A DNA stretch of 64,000 bases from Henckelia pumila. Its lineage: Eukaryota > Streptophyta > Magnoliopsida > Lamiales > Gesneriaceae. Below are positions 1 through 12,377 of this stretch, piece by piece. How positions within the stretch are numbered: the first letter of the stretch is position 1; each line of letters opens with the position of its first letter. A program made the translations under genes and the position numbers. The stretch is taken from positions 4,588,001 through 4,652,000 of the forward strand of contig NC_133121.1 of assembly GCF_033568475.1 (NCBI RefSeq), given 5' to 3'. The notes under the pieces are model-generated. The model searched no databases. It worked only from the letters and a program-made list of their open reading frames with translations, and was not told the DNA's origin.

Positions 1-702
1 TTATTTAATTAAATATAAAATTAATAGTAAATTTTATCATTATACAATTATTTTATTTTTTTATTATTTATTGCAAATTGTGCAATGCATCTTTTCAAAA
101 ATTTAGATTTTGGTTCAATACTATATAGTCCTAAATCGAAAAAGTAATATGCTTGAACTTATTATTTTAATTTGTTTAATATTTTGGTACTTTTACGTAT
201 TTAAATCTTTGTTTATGAATGCATATTTAATGAAAAATTTGGAAGCACGAAGTAAGTTTAATAAAATAATGATATCAAAATAGAGTAATAATATTTTTTT
301 AGAAACAAATTAATCAATAATAATAAATTTAAAATGAAAATAAAATAAAAATTCATAAAATGTAAATGTTTAATAAATATTTTATAATTGTATCTTATGG
401 ATTGAAAATATTTAAAAATTATACTTTCAATGAGTCAAATATGCAATTTTAATATTTTACAGGTGTATTTGGTGTAAAAAAAATCAAAATATTTGTCCAA
501 TCGCATGAGGGGCGCGTGTGCAACAATCGCTCATATAAAGGGCACGTGTGCTAATTTTATAAAAGGTCAGGGTTGAAAATGCTTATTAAAATTTAATATG
601 AGAGAAGTGTGAATTTTTTATATTTCACAGGGGTATTTGGTGCAAATAACTCTTTAAATAATATAAATTCAGATAATAATAAACTACAAACGGTTATTTA
701 AT
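1..702. other. AT-rich intergenic DNA, no gene seen
   Basis: Strongly AT-rich sequence with short A and T runs. No open frame resembles a protein and no terminal repeats are recognisable. It ends at the left target duplication of the element that starts at 703. Confidence 0.6.
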
Positions 703-1350
703 CAGGGGTGGGCATTTAGTATCGTGTATCGAATACGAGTCGGGTAGTTTTTAAAAATATCGGGTTCGGGTAGCACCGAAACCCGATATATTGTATGTCG
801 GGTTGGTGTCGGGTAGTTTTTTTACTACCCGATCAGATATCGGGTACCCGATATTTTTTTTAAAAATAAATTATATTATGGACTTATGCATGTTAAGGGC
901 TATGACAATTAAATTTAGGCAGCCCACCAATTCATCTTTCTTTTCTTATCAATTTTCTTTTCCCATCTAAGCCGACCCATCCTCTCTCCAATCGGCAATC
1001 TCCATTCGCTGAGCCATTTGAATCGGGCATTGTGTCACTCTCTCGGTGTTAATCTCTTGTTGGTTCCTGGTTTATTGTTTTTTTTTTTTTATCAAGTTTA
1101 CTCAAGGATAATTATTCTCCTATCAAATTATCAAAGTTGGTTTTTTTTTTTTTTATATAAAATATATGCTATAATTTTCCGGTACCTGTTGGTCGGATAC
1201 CCAAAACTACCCGACATTTTCGGGTACCCAACAGTCGGGTTCTCGAAAGTTTTGGATTGATGTCGGGTAGACAAATTTTCTACTCGACATATCGGGTACC
1301 CGACCCGAATTATCCGAACCCGATTTTACCTGACTCGACGCCCACCCCTA
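703..1350. mobile_element. hAT-like non-autonomous element (MITE) with internal CGGGTACCCGA motifs
   Basis: The left end reads CAGGGGTGGGC and the right end GCCCACCCCTA, an imperfect terminal inverted repeat of about 11 bp typical of plant hAT MITEs. Flanking 8-mers TATTTAAT (695-702) and AATTTAAT (1351-1358) match at 7 of 8 bases, which fits the 8-bp hAT target duplication. Inside, variants of TCGGGTACCCGA recur on both arms and can fold on themselves. No transposase is present. The short open frame at 1018-1260 is just sequence of the element. A related element lies at 51295-52099. Confidence 0.65.
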
Positions 1351-1970
1351 AATTTAATAAACGAAAAAACGTTAAATACCTTTAAATATATAAATTTATC
1401 CTCCCTCATTTAACTTCTCAAGGAGACGGGGTTTGTCCGCAAATTCGTCGAAATATGTGGTCAAAGTTTAATTTATCTTAAAGTAAGGGGCAAATGTGAA
1501 TTTTGGAAAATCCTTTAATCAGGGTTTGTGTTATACTTATAAATCTCTTTTTATTTTTATTTTTTATGATAAACTTTTATTCTGTTTTTATTTATCGATC
1601 ACTCTTATAATTACATAGAATCTGAGACGAGGTTATTCTCAAAAAAAAAAAAAAAAAGAAAAATTATATTTTTACCAAAAAAATCTATTTTTTTTTCTAA
1701 TCTCTAATTTTTAAATTAAATGTTTGTTTATTTTTTTATACCTATATACCATAATAATAATTAAAAAAAATATAAGTATTTTGATTCTTAAAATTAATTT
1801 TATTTAGTATAAAAGGTTTTCCGCAGAACTGCAGAATCTTGCTGGTTTTTTTTTTTTTTTTGAAGAGTATATATTTGCTGTTTGCAATTCATCAATTCTC
1901 CTCAGAATATTAAATTATTACAGGCAATCGTCCGGAGTAGTCTACCGTCTACGGCGGCGCGAGGAGGATA
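1351..1970 (+). promoter_or_regulatory. Upstream region of the eIF2B epsilon gene
   Basis: The stretch between the hAT-like element and the first codon of eIF2B epsilon. It holds poly-A and poly-T tracts (about 1638-1657 and 1846-1861) and AT-rich DNA, turning GC-rich just before the start codon. The promoter and 5' UTR must lie here, but no TATA box or start site can be fixed with confidence. Confidence 0.4.
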
Positions 1971-4900
1971 ATGGCGGCGAAGAAGGGAACCAAGGGAGGA
2001 GCGGGGGGAGAAGATGCCGAGGAGGAGCTGTCGCGTGTTCCGTTTCAGGCAATCGTACTGGCGGATAGCTTTGCCACGCTCTTTCGCCCCATCACTCTCG
2101 AGCGCCCCAAAGTATGCGTTTTACTGTTTATCCAGCCTTTAGATACATGACGAATTATTTGCTTCCATCACTTTGTTTTAGTAAGAGATTAACGCTTGAA
2201 ATCTTTTACGATGGGCTGTATTCCGTTGCATAATCAATCGAAGAACTGATTAGCTTATGCAAACTCAGTAGAGCACATCGAATGGTGATATCTTCTTTCA
2301 TTTTCCCGATATTATGCAAGTGTTGTGGTTTGCTGTCAGCTGGAAGGTTAATTAACTTCTTTTGGCGTGAGTTGATACGTTTGTTATTTGAAGGTACTTC
2401 TGCCGCTCGTCAGTGCTCCAATGATTGACTATACGTTAGCATGGCTCGAATCTGCTGGAGTTGAAGAAGTTTTTGTGTTCTGCTGTGCACATTCCAAGCA
2501 AGTGATCGAGTATTTGGAAAACTCTAATTGGTTCGGCAAACCAAACTTTTCAGTCACCACCATAGAATCACATAATGCCATCAGTGCAGGAGATGCTTTA
2601 AGATTGATATATGAAAGGCATGTGGTATGTTGCTTCTAGTTTTTATTTTTTGGGTTTATAGGGATATTTTGATTGCTGCATCAGAATTATTTCTTAAGCT
2701 ATTGTATATTTTCTTCTTGTAGCTACTCCTTATACAAGAAATAGTCGAAGTCGCATATATTCTGAAAGTTGGTTTTCCATTAAAAAGAATGTCACACAAA
2801 AAACTTTTTCGTTAAGTCTTTCCATGGAGCCTAGATTTGATAGTGTCAAATGTAAGACTAAAGATTAATTTGCAATGACATTCAAATTTCTTTTGGTTGT
2901 TAAAGGCGAAAGGATAAATTGGCATCTGAATGAACCTAAACTCATTCAACTTAGTTTGGCATATGAAGGGTATACGCGTGGCTCTCATACCTGAGATGCA
3001 GACATCGACTCAAAATGATTGTCATCTATCCTAGATTCTTCACAAGTTTGTTAGACTGCAGTAATAAATAATAATATTTGAAATCAGCGGATTGTAGAGT
3101 TTTGGTAAGTGTAATATCAAGTTGAAGGTAAGTTTGCCTAAGGTTGGCATGTGTCAAGATAAGAATGCTGCTGAAACAGGCAAGGATTCTAGTGGAAATG
3201 CATATTATTTTTACTTTATCCTCGCAACAAGGAGGATGTTGAGCATGGATTGTAGGCATTGTTGACTTCTGGTCATATTTGAACCATCTCAGTGAGGAAG
3301 TGCGGCATAGAAGCAATTATATGGTATTCTTCCTCCCTCGGTTGATTTTCTCATAGTGAGAAACAACTCGCACCAATAACCATTCATCTTTTGAAGTAGA
3401 TCAATAACAATTTGCTGGCACTATGAAGTGCAGTAACCATATTCTTTCACCTGGCTTTAGTGAGTTCAATGCATGTCAGAGAAGCTTATCATTTGATTTC
3501 TAAACAATGGATTGCTTTAGCATGTAGGTGAGAGAATATATACCACAAAAGGTTGTGTCAATCCTATGAAAAATCAAACACAATAAGAAATTCTTCCTTC
3601 ACTTTAGCCTTTACAGCTTTAGAACATTTGAGCTATGTTTGAGTTTCCTTTGAAGAGGTCCAGTATTCGAACTGTGAAACATACTATTTTTTCGTTCTTT
3701 GAGCTTATAATTAGATTCCTGATTATATTTGTTTCTCTTGGCAGATACAAGGAGATTTTGTCCTTGTTACTGGAGATACCGTGAGCAACATGTCACTTGC
3801 ACAGGTACTCAAAGAACACAAGGAAAGAAGAAGAAAGGATAGCAATGCTGTAATGACAATGGTGATTAAACAGTCGAAGCCATCTGCAGTAACTCGTCAA
3901 TCTCGTGTTGGAAACGAGGAGCTGTTTCTGGCTATTGACCCTGATACGAAACAGCTCCTGCATTATGAGGAAAAGTCTGATAATATGAAAGGGACAGTCA
4001 ATCTAGACAAGGGATTGCTGATTGATAACTCCTCTATATTTCTCCACAATGACAAACAGGTACCAGATCCTTTAGTTTATTTTAAGCTTTTGATTTATGG
4101 CTTACAATTCAACCAGTGGACCACTTACTGAAGCCCCTCTCACCCTCACCCCCACCTCCTCATCGTAATTTGCATATCTCTGAAGTAAAGAAGTATTATG
4201 TCCACTAATTTCGTAGGGAAAAAATTATTTACTCTGTAAAAGTCAAGTTTTGACTCTCGATCCCTTGCTATTTAGAGTATTAGACTAGTGAGGAAGGTTA
4301 AGTTTAAGCATTATTCTTGATCTGCATTTTGCTGTTCCCTCATCTTTCGACTCTCTTGCCCTTCCCAACACTGCAATGCTTATCATTTGAATTTTGCAGT
4401 ACCATTGTAGTTCAAGTCATCACAAGGATGTTTAAAACTTTAAACCACAAAATATTTTATAAATCGAGTTTGTTGAATTACCATAAACACTTATGTAGCT
4501 AATAGATAATGAAATTAGACAAGCATTGTTGGACTTAATCCTGATCATGTATACAGTGCCACGTGAGAACCTGGCACTCAGAATTCAGAGTATTCACCTT
4601 ACTTTCCTTATTACATGATGATCACATCCCTTTTTGATATGATATTGATATTAACCAAATTGGAGAAATACGTAAGCAATAATAGATGTAACTTGCATTT
4701 GCTTTATCCCTCCTCATTTTCTTACCATATCAGCTTGTGACCTTGTCTCTATCAGTTTAGGCGTTTGATTGAACCTTTTTATGTGAGATGGTTCTTAGTG
4801 GATATTAGCATGTCTTGGATGCCAACACCATTCTGTGCATTAAACCAACATTTTTTTTTGAGTTTTAGAGCTAAGCTTGTGTTCACTCGCGAATTTTGGT

Positions 4901-7900
4901 TACTCGTGTTGAACTTCATGTTGTAGGCTTAGTTGACTCTTGTTGCTTGTGAAATCTCTTCTAAAATTGAATCTCTTGATATTTCACATTTTGAAATGAT
5001 TTTTGCAGGATTGCTATATTGATATATGCTCTCCAGAAGTGCTCAGCCTTTTCACAGACAATTTTGATTATCAACATTTACGTCGTCACTTCGTCAAAGG
5101 GTTGCTCGTTGATGATGTATGTATGATTGAGCAGCAAATCTTTTTAATTTCTTTGGAGAAACTTGTTTTGTTATTCAGTGGACCGAAATCAAACTTCCGA
5201 TCTAGCTATTCAGGACACTAAAATGCAATGGTTTATCTTCTTCCTAAATGAACATGATAATCATTTGGTAACATTATTCATTCTTCAGCATGTATGTAAA
5301 TGGGTCCATAAGAAAAATAGTTGGTCTGAGATTTTAGAAATGTTTTGATGCGCCTCTGTTGCTTGACGGGGAGTTTCAATGATCTTGAACTATTCTACAG
5401 ATTTGTAGCATGTTTTTCTCCTTTGGCCATTTATACTGCATATATAATCCTATTTATTTATTATTTTTTTCAGATAATGGGTTACAAAATCTTTACCCAT
5501 GAAATTCATGCAAGTTATGCGACTAGGGTTGATAATTATCGGAGCTATGGCACCATTAGTAAAGATATAATCCAGAGATGGACCTATCCTTTTGTGCCCG
5601 ATGTCCAGTTTTCCGGCAATTGTGTGACCAGGCTTGAAAGACAAGGAATATATAGAGCATCAGGTGAAAAACAACTTGATTCCGTCAAATTTGTTATATG
5701 TTTGTACTAAATATGTACAGATCTATATGGTTTGCACCTGTTTTTGGACTAAAGTGAGGTGGAGGGCAGTTGTTTATTTTTTCGAAAAATAAATGCTGTT
5801 ACAACCCTTTATTGGTGTTGCCCAATATGTTATTTGTGTTCAAATTTATCACCTTTACTTTAAATATGTCAGAACTGCAGTAAAATTGTGAGTTGGATGA
5901 TTCATGAATAATCAATAAAACTTCAAAAACTTTCAGCAGTTCGTTACTTGTACATAATTCCAGTCTTGGATGCTGGCATAATTATAACTAGTTTGGACCC
6001 TATAACACTTTTTTTCCCTATAACAGCAAACTAGATCGATATTCCATATTCAGTTTATGCTCTCATAGTGTTGAGAAAACTAAAGATGGCTAGGAATTTT
6101 TTCCAGATACAGTCCTGTATCCTTTTCTGAAGCTCAAAATATGCTATTGTTGTTTCTGGAATTTGGCTTATCAATAGATGCCTGGTAGAAATTAATTTTG
6201 ATCTTGATGACTTTTGTTTTCTGCAATCATTGAAGGATGTGCATCCTCATTTCATTAAGTTATTTTTTCCCCGAGAAAACACTTGCTCTGACACATGCAT
6301 TCCTCCATACTTCTGTGAGCTAAAGAAAGCAAATATCCTTTCTGGAATTCGGCCAATCGCAGAGGATCTAACAGAAGATGTTTTTGATCTAAATGATTTG
6401 CCTATTCACAATTAATGGGGAGTAATCATACTGGTTTTTAACTTAGAAGTCATTCATCTATAAGTGTAACTATTGTATATTCTTCTTATAGTCTTTACTT
6501 TCTACTTCTGGATATGATTCTTTTAAGTTGGTGAAATACCTTTATCATTTTATTTTTGAGCATTTTTGTTTCTTTTTGGTGTTGTTGCCTTAATTACACA
6601 TGATCTTTTTTTAATTCCCAGTACCATCTCAATTGCATCGATTCCTTTGTACGATCTTGACATTGTGTTGAATATACTTCACAGATGTTGGGTTATCACA
6701 TTCTGCACATATTGGCCCATTTGCGGTGATTGGAAATGGCACCACAATTGGAAACTACACTTACGTATCAAATTCTGTGATTGGGGAAGGTTGTGTAATT
6801 GGATCAAATGTTTCAATAGACGGTTGTTATATTTGGGATAAAGTTACAATTGAAGATGGCTGTAAACTAAAGCATGCAATAGTGTGTGATGGTGTGATCA
6901 TGAGATCTGGGGCAGTTTTGGAACCTGGTGTTGTTTTGTCTTTCAAGGTATTCATTCTCTAAGTGGCTAAAGAGCAGCAAACTTTTCTTTTGACTTTATA
7001 TTTATTCCCAAAATCGTGCTTATTCAGTAGTACTAAATGAGTGTTCTTTTTTCACCTGCTTGGGAGTTTTGTTTATGATTATCTCTGATACTTGAATTTT
7101 ATTCTTAAAATATTCAAGCTCCACAAATTTGCTGCGAATCCAGTATGAAATAATTTATCGGTTTGTCAAATTTTGGTGTGAATTCATGCTGGCAGTTCTT
7201 TTGTGCCTGCAATTGTACAATAACAATGAGCAGAATATTAATTGAGATGTTATCGCAGCTATTTCTTTTTCTCTTGGATTGAATTATGTAGGTCATGCTT
7301 TCAACTTTTGCAGGTCATAATTGGAGAACAATTTATTGTTCCTGCTTATTCAAAAGTGTCTTTACTTCAACAACCTGTCAAACAAGATAGTGACGAGGAG
7401 CTGGAATATGCTGATAATAGCAGTGTGAACATTGAAATATCATGTAATTTATCATCCTCTTGACTATCATATGCTTTGCCATTGGTATGAAATAATTATA
7501 TTGAATCTCAGTGATCATTAGGAGGAAACTTTGCATTAAATTTGCTTCTTTTTTCTCCTGTACCTCAATTTTGCATAGTTTCTGAAATGTATGTGCAATG
7601 AAATTATCAAATATCCCTCTTTTTTGTACTTTATGGTGAAAAATACTGATTTGTTATGACTAGCTTGTTCTTATTGGTGATTCTCTGCTTATGCTATGGG
7701 ATTTAGCTTTCAACTGTATCATCAAGAGTCTGTATGTGCATTTGATTTGTGCAAGGCGACAAAAATTTTATTATCAAGCCAAACATTGCTGTTGACTAAT
7801 GATGATGCATAGATCTTAGTGAAATACATTTAGACATATATTCTTTATTTGTAACATGATATGACGAAGTTATTCCTGTGGATGAATAATTCCTTGCAAA

Positions 7901-10900
7901 TTCCTTATAAATTGTACTTGCTTCTCTTCAGCATAACATCATGGTTGATAGATAATTATGGAAATTTATGGCAAGGGACAAAGTGTGTGTTCATGCACAT
8001 ACCTGTCCATCTTGCAAGCCCTCCAAACTGTAATTTAAGTGACTAGGCTGTGCAGCATTCTTATTGATGCAGAACTATGTATTCTTTTTTAAGTGGACAC
8101 TTATTGTTTGTGCTTTGGTATTCAGCAATATCAAGTACACCTGAACATATGGATGAGGAATTGAGGGAGAAGTTATCCGATCCACAAACAACGGCCGCAT
8201 CCGAGGTCATTTTTTTCCTAGTCAATCTTCTTCATTTTCCAGTTGGACAAGCATCGGTAGTTGCTGGCCTAGTTCTTCTCATCTTTTAGTCTTCTCCAAA
8301 TGGAAACTAATTTTTCAAAACAATTATTTTTCTTTCCTGTTCCTTTGTGATTATGTCATTATACTCACTTGTGGCTTCAAACATTATGCCTTCAAATTTA
8401 AATGAAGGTGAAAAACTGCATTTCCCTATAAAATCTAGACCGAGACAGTGTTCAAGTAAGACAACTTGAAATCCATCCATTTAGTTACCTGCTATCCTAC
8501 TTAGTTATTGAAATATCCTATCTCGTTAAGTTTTAGAAAAGTAGCCTTCTTGGTCTCCCGATAGGCGATATACAATGTCTGGTGCTTTTGAACAGTAGGC
8601 CTCTACATCCACTTCTTGGAATTCATATATTTACCATTATCACATGAAGCAGGAGACATATTTTGGTGCTTTTTTCATAATAAGACTGTTTCAATGTGTT
8701 TTTTAATACCTAATGTGAGTTAACTATTGGAAATTCAGATCTTACCCCGTAGAGAAAGTGCAAGATGGTTCTGCAGTGTATGGGCGAAAAAGTTTCAAAA
8801 GCCCACGTGTCAGATTTTCTGAATAGACAACACTCACATTGTTCTAGAAAGTGTATCTGTAAATATAGAATAATAACAATATTTTCACACTAATGTCATC
8901 TGGGATGTGGTCTACAATGTTTCAGAAATGGGAACTAAATTTTATATTTCTCAGCAAAAGCCTGGTATGCCAGGTGGTCTTATGAAGACTACATTATTTA
9001 TTTTAAAATATTTGGTTTATCTTTGGGAAACTGGTGGTACTCTACTCTGTACGTGTATTTGGGACCTACTTTTATCCACTTATCAACCTATCGTGTGAAT
9101 TACTTCTTCAGATGAATATTTAAAATATTTAATGAGTTATTTTATCATAATTTTCTGCAACAAGGTTCTCTGCAATTTTATTTCCACCGACAAGGGCTTC
9201 AACATTTTTGCAACTGAAAAACATCTTGAAAATATCCTTTAGTTCATGAAAGAAAGGAAATAATTTAATCGCTGTGTTTGTAACATGTGGTAGAGCGAAT
9301 CTGGTTATATTAGAATTCTAATTTATAACTGATTTACCAGGTTGGTAATGGTGGGGTTGGTTTCATTTGGTCGATTAGTGAGGCAGGGCATGAAGAAGAA
9401 TGGAGGCATTCAGTTGCCCCAATACCTGCAGATAGACTAGTTGAAATGATCAAAAGTGCTACTGATGAGCTGGAGGTATCCAATCAAGATGGCGATGTTC
9501 TTCCACCTTCAGGAGAGCTGGGACCTGATTCAATTGACAGTGACTTTGATGGAGATGTCAGAGATGATTCTGCCCATTTTGAGAAAGAGGTGCATGCTGG
9601 TGTTATTTTTAAGGCATGGATTTGTCCGAACCTTTTTCCATTTTTGACAATATTTCTTGCAGGTTGAAGCAACTTTTTTAAGGGCTGTACATGAAAATGT
9701 CAAAGAAGATCATGTAATTTTAGAAGTGAACTCTCTACGGTATGATACGAAAGTTACTCTTCCGCTTTTGCTTTCTAAACATTTTATATGTGCAAGCCTT
9801 TCTTGTAGTAAGTTTTAGAATTTTAGGCTCACAATCGCAAAACATACTTGTATGCCAGGAAAAAGGTTACTGGCCATGACAACAGGAAAAAGACTGATAG
9901 TTCATAGGATTCATTGCAAATTCTAGACCTACTTATTCCACTGATGAGGGCGTGGATCTCAATTTCTGTATCTGTTTATGAAATTTCTCCTCGTGTATTT
10001 TGGTTCTTTGTTCCATTTTTACAACAAATTCCTTCTCATGGACCACCTTAGCCTCTTTTGGTTTTCTTTGGTCAGATAAAAATACCTTTTGCATTCAGAT
10101 GTTATCCTCGTCACTTCTGACAATATTCTTGTTTTAGAAGCTCCACAAAACTGCCTTATTTTCCTTTTACAGGTTTTGTGACCTTTGATGTTTGCTGGTA
10201 TAGTGTCTTATGTTCTCGCTGATTTAAATTTGTGATGTATCATCTCTTTTATTTTTCAGGTTGTCATACAATCTGACTTCAAGTGATTGTGCTGGGGCAT
10301 TGTTCTATGGGATGATGAAACTAGCATTGGATACCCCTCACAATTCACTTGGTGAGTTTCTTCTCGTTGGATTCATTTTTTCTTCCACCTTTCGAAATAT
10401 ATTAGCCATGTGGTTTTGTTTGCTTTGCTTCTCGTTTTGTTTCACTGCAATAATATGAGTGTGAATTTTTATTGAACTGCACGATGAATGCATTGAAATT
10501 GCTGTGAAGCAAATGATCCTTTTTTTTTTTGCTCTCTCAACAATGTCAAAGAACTCAACGGCGTATGCTTCAAGGTCAATTTCTTATAGACACAAGCTTT
10601 CATCCTATACCAAAAATAGAAGATGCCTAATCTTATAAGCATCTAGTCTTTGAAAGATGTCTATCTAAGGTTGAAGTACTCTGTTGAAAATGGGGAAATT
10701 CTCCCCCTGTAACTCAACATTTACTATCAAGTATCCACCAGACTGGATTGGAGCTTGTGACTGTAAAAACCATCACTGTGATACTTCTTGTGAATATGAC
10801 CTCCCTCCTGATAGAATTCTTCAAAAGATGAGGATCTAGGACTGCATTTGCAATTTCTCTGTTCAATATTACATGTATTATGTATAATATTGTGTTATGT

Positions 10901-12377
10901 TTAATATTATACACTCGTCTTCTTTTTTATATTATTAAATGGATCTAATGCTTTGTTGCAGGAGAACTTGTTAAAAATGTTGCTAGTGTGATTACAAAAT
11001 GGAGAAGGCTTTTGAAGTATTACCTAGCTAGCTTAGATGAAGAGGTTGGTTTATGGACATCTTGAAGTTTTGCTTGCAGGTCAATTGTGTTTGTTGCTTT
11101 TTTGATCAATTCAAATTTTGGCCCCACTGGAGGTGATATGATTTTGTTTTGAGAGCAAGATGGTTCACCATTTGAATCAATCTTCACTGCATTTCCGGAA
11201 TCTCTAGTTCAGTAGTCTGTTAAGAAACTTGATTGTTCTTGCTTTAATCATGCATAACAACTCCATAAAAAAATTAGTTTGTTTAGGTTTGTAATGAATT
11301 ATTTGTTACTTGGTGTTGCATTTATTTTGTCTCAAATGTCTACAGATTGAGGTGATTCTGAAATTTGAAGAAATGTGTTTGGAGTCCACAAAGGAGTTCG
11401 CTCCACTTTTTGAGCAGGTATTTCTGTTAAATCTAGTCCTTTTTTGTAAGTTGTTTTATCATCAGTCCTTGTCAAATTACAGTGTATTGCTGATGTTGGA
11501 AATGCTATTTTCTTTTTTATTTTCTTGGCGTGCCACCATGCTTTTCATAATCATGCATAATATCTAATGAATCTCTGCTCCACTATGAAGGTGTAGAAGA
11601 AAATGGAAAACGGAAATGAACAATGTCTAATTGCATGGTAACTTGGCATGATAGAGAGTGGAAAAAGAAAAAAAAAACGGATTTATCTTGCTTGTGAACT
11701 TGGTGAAATTGCTGTGATTGTCTAAATACTTTCCGTCTAAAAAGAAGAAGACGACTAACATTTATCATGCTTATGAACTAGGAAAAATTGCTGGGTAATG
11801 TCTAAATCACACAGCTCCCTGATAATCATAATTTTGCTCAACTCCCTCGAGGAAAAATAGATAACAGGGTAAGTAGATGTTAAAGACTGCGGACATTTTA
11901 TAAACTATACGAAGGTCCATCTGAGAATTACTTTCAAATGAGAACTTACCACGGTAGAGTTTTGCGCACTAGACAAAATACATGAAGGAGCTTAGATTCT
12001 TTCTTTCTTCTTTTTTTTTTGGTTGGTTCTCGAGAAGCCCATGTACACTCGCTGAACATTTGAAAAAAAAACTTGATAGATTTTGCCAATTTTATACGAC
12101 AAAGATATATTGCAAGAGGAGGCTATACTTAATTGGGCAGCTGAAAAGGAAGAGGCAGACGAGTCGGACAAAGTTTTTCTAAAGCAGGCTGAAAAATTCA
12201 TCCAGGTAAGTAGCATTGTAGCAATTATGAATTATCTAATTATCTTCTCTTTTTTCTTTTTCCTTCACGTCAAGAAGTGGGAATGTTTGTTGTGCCATTT
12301 TTCATGGTAAATTTTTGTACAAATTTTGGTTACATCCTATGCAGTGGTTGAATGAAGCACCCGAAGAAGAGGAGTGA
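1971..12377 (+). CDS. EIF2B5: Translation initiation factor eIF2B subunit epsilon
   Basis: Catalytic subunit of the cytosolic guanine-nucleotide exchange factor that reloads eIF2 with GTP. Fifteen exons keep the frame: 1971-2111, 2394-2624, 3745-4059, 5009-5116, 5474-5663, 6685-6947, 7314-7443, 8126-8205, 9341-9589, 9663-9739, 10260-10351, 10962-11044, 11346-11417, 12080-12205, 12345-12377. They give 729 residues, close to the ~730 of the Arabidopsis protein. Residues about 25-320 form the nucleotidyltransferase-like fold (starts [11 protein letters not shown]). About 330-450 form a left-handed beta-helix of hexapeptide repeats ([19 protein letters not shown]). An acidic linker follows ([11 protein letters not shown]), then a C-terminal W2/HEAT domain, the exchange surface, ending [10 protein letters not shown]. 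The start is the first ATG of exon 1 and opens [10 protein letters not shown]. Introns range from 73 bp (9590-9662) to over 1.1 kb. Family identity is established knowledge; exon edges are inferred from frame and splice sites. Confidence 0.96.
6219..6415 (+). other. Open stretch in eIF2B epsilon intron 5 with weak B3-domain resemblance
   Basis: Inside the intron between the exons ending at 5663 and starting at 6685 is an open stretch of about 60 codons including [10 protein letters not shown] and CIPPYFCEL. The order of hydrophobic, Lys-Phe-Phe-Pro and Ile-Pro-x-x-Phe positions resembles the start of plant B3 DNA-binding domains. The flanking exons join in frame without it, so it is not needed for eIF2B epsilon. 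It could be a captured gene fragment or chance. Confidence 0.2.

Noticed and set aside
1018-1260. 80-residue open frame at the left end
   Set aside because: It is the inside of the hAT-like MITE and is rich in poly-Phe from T tracts.
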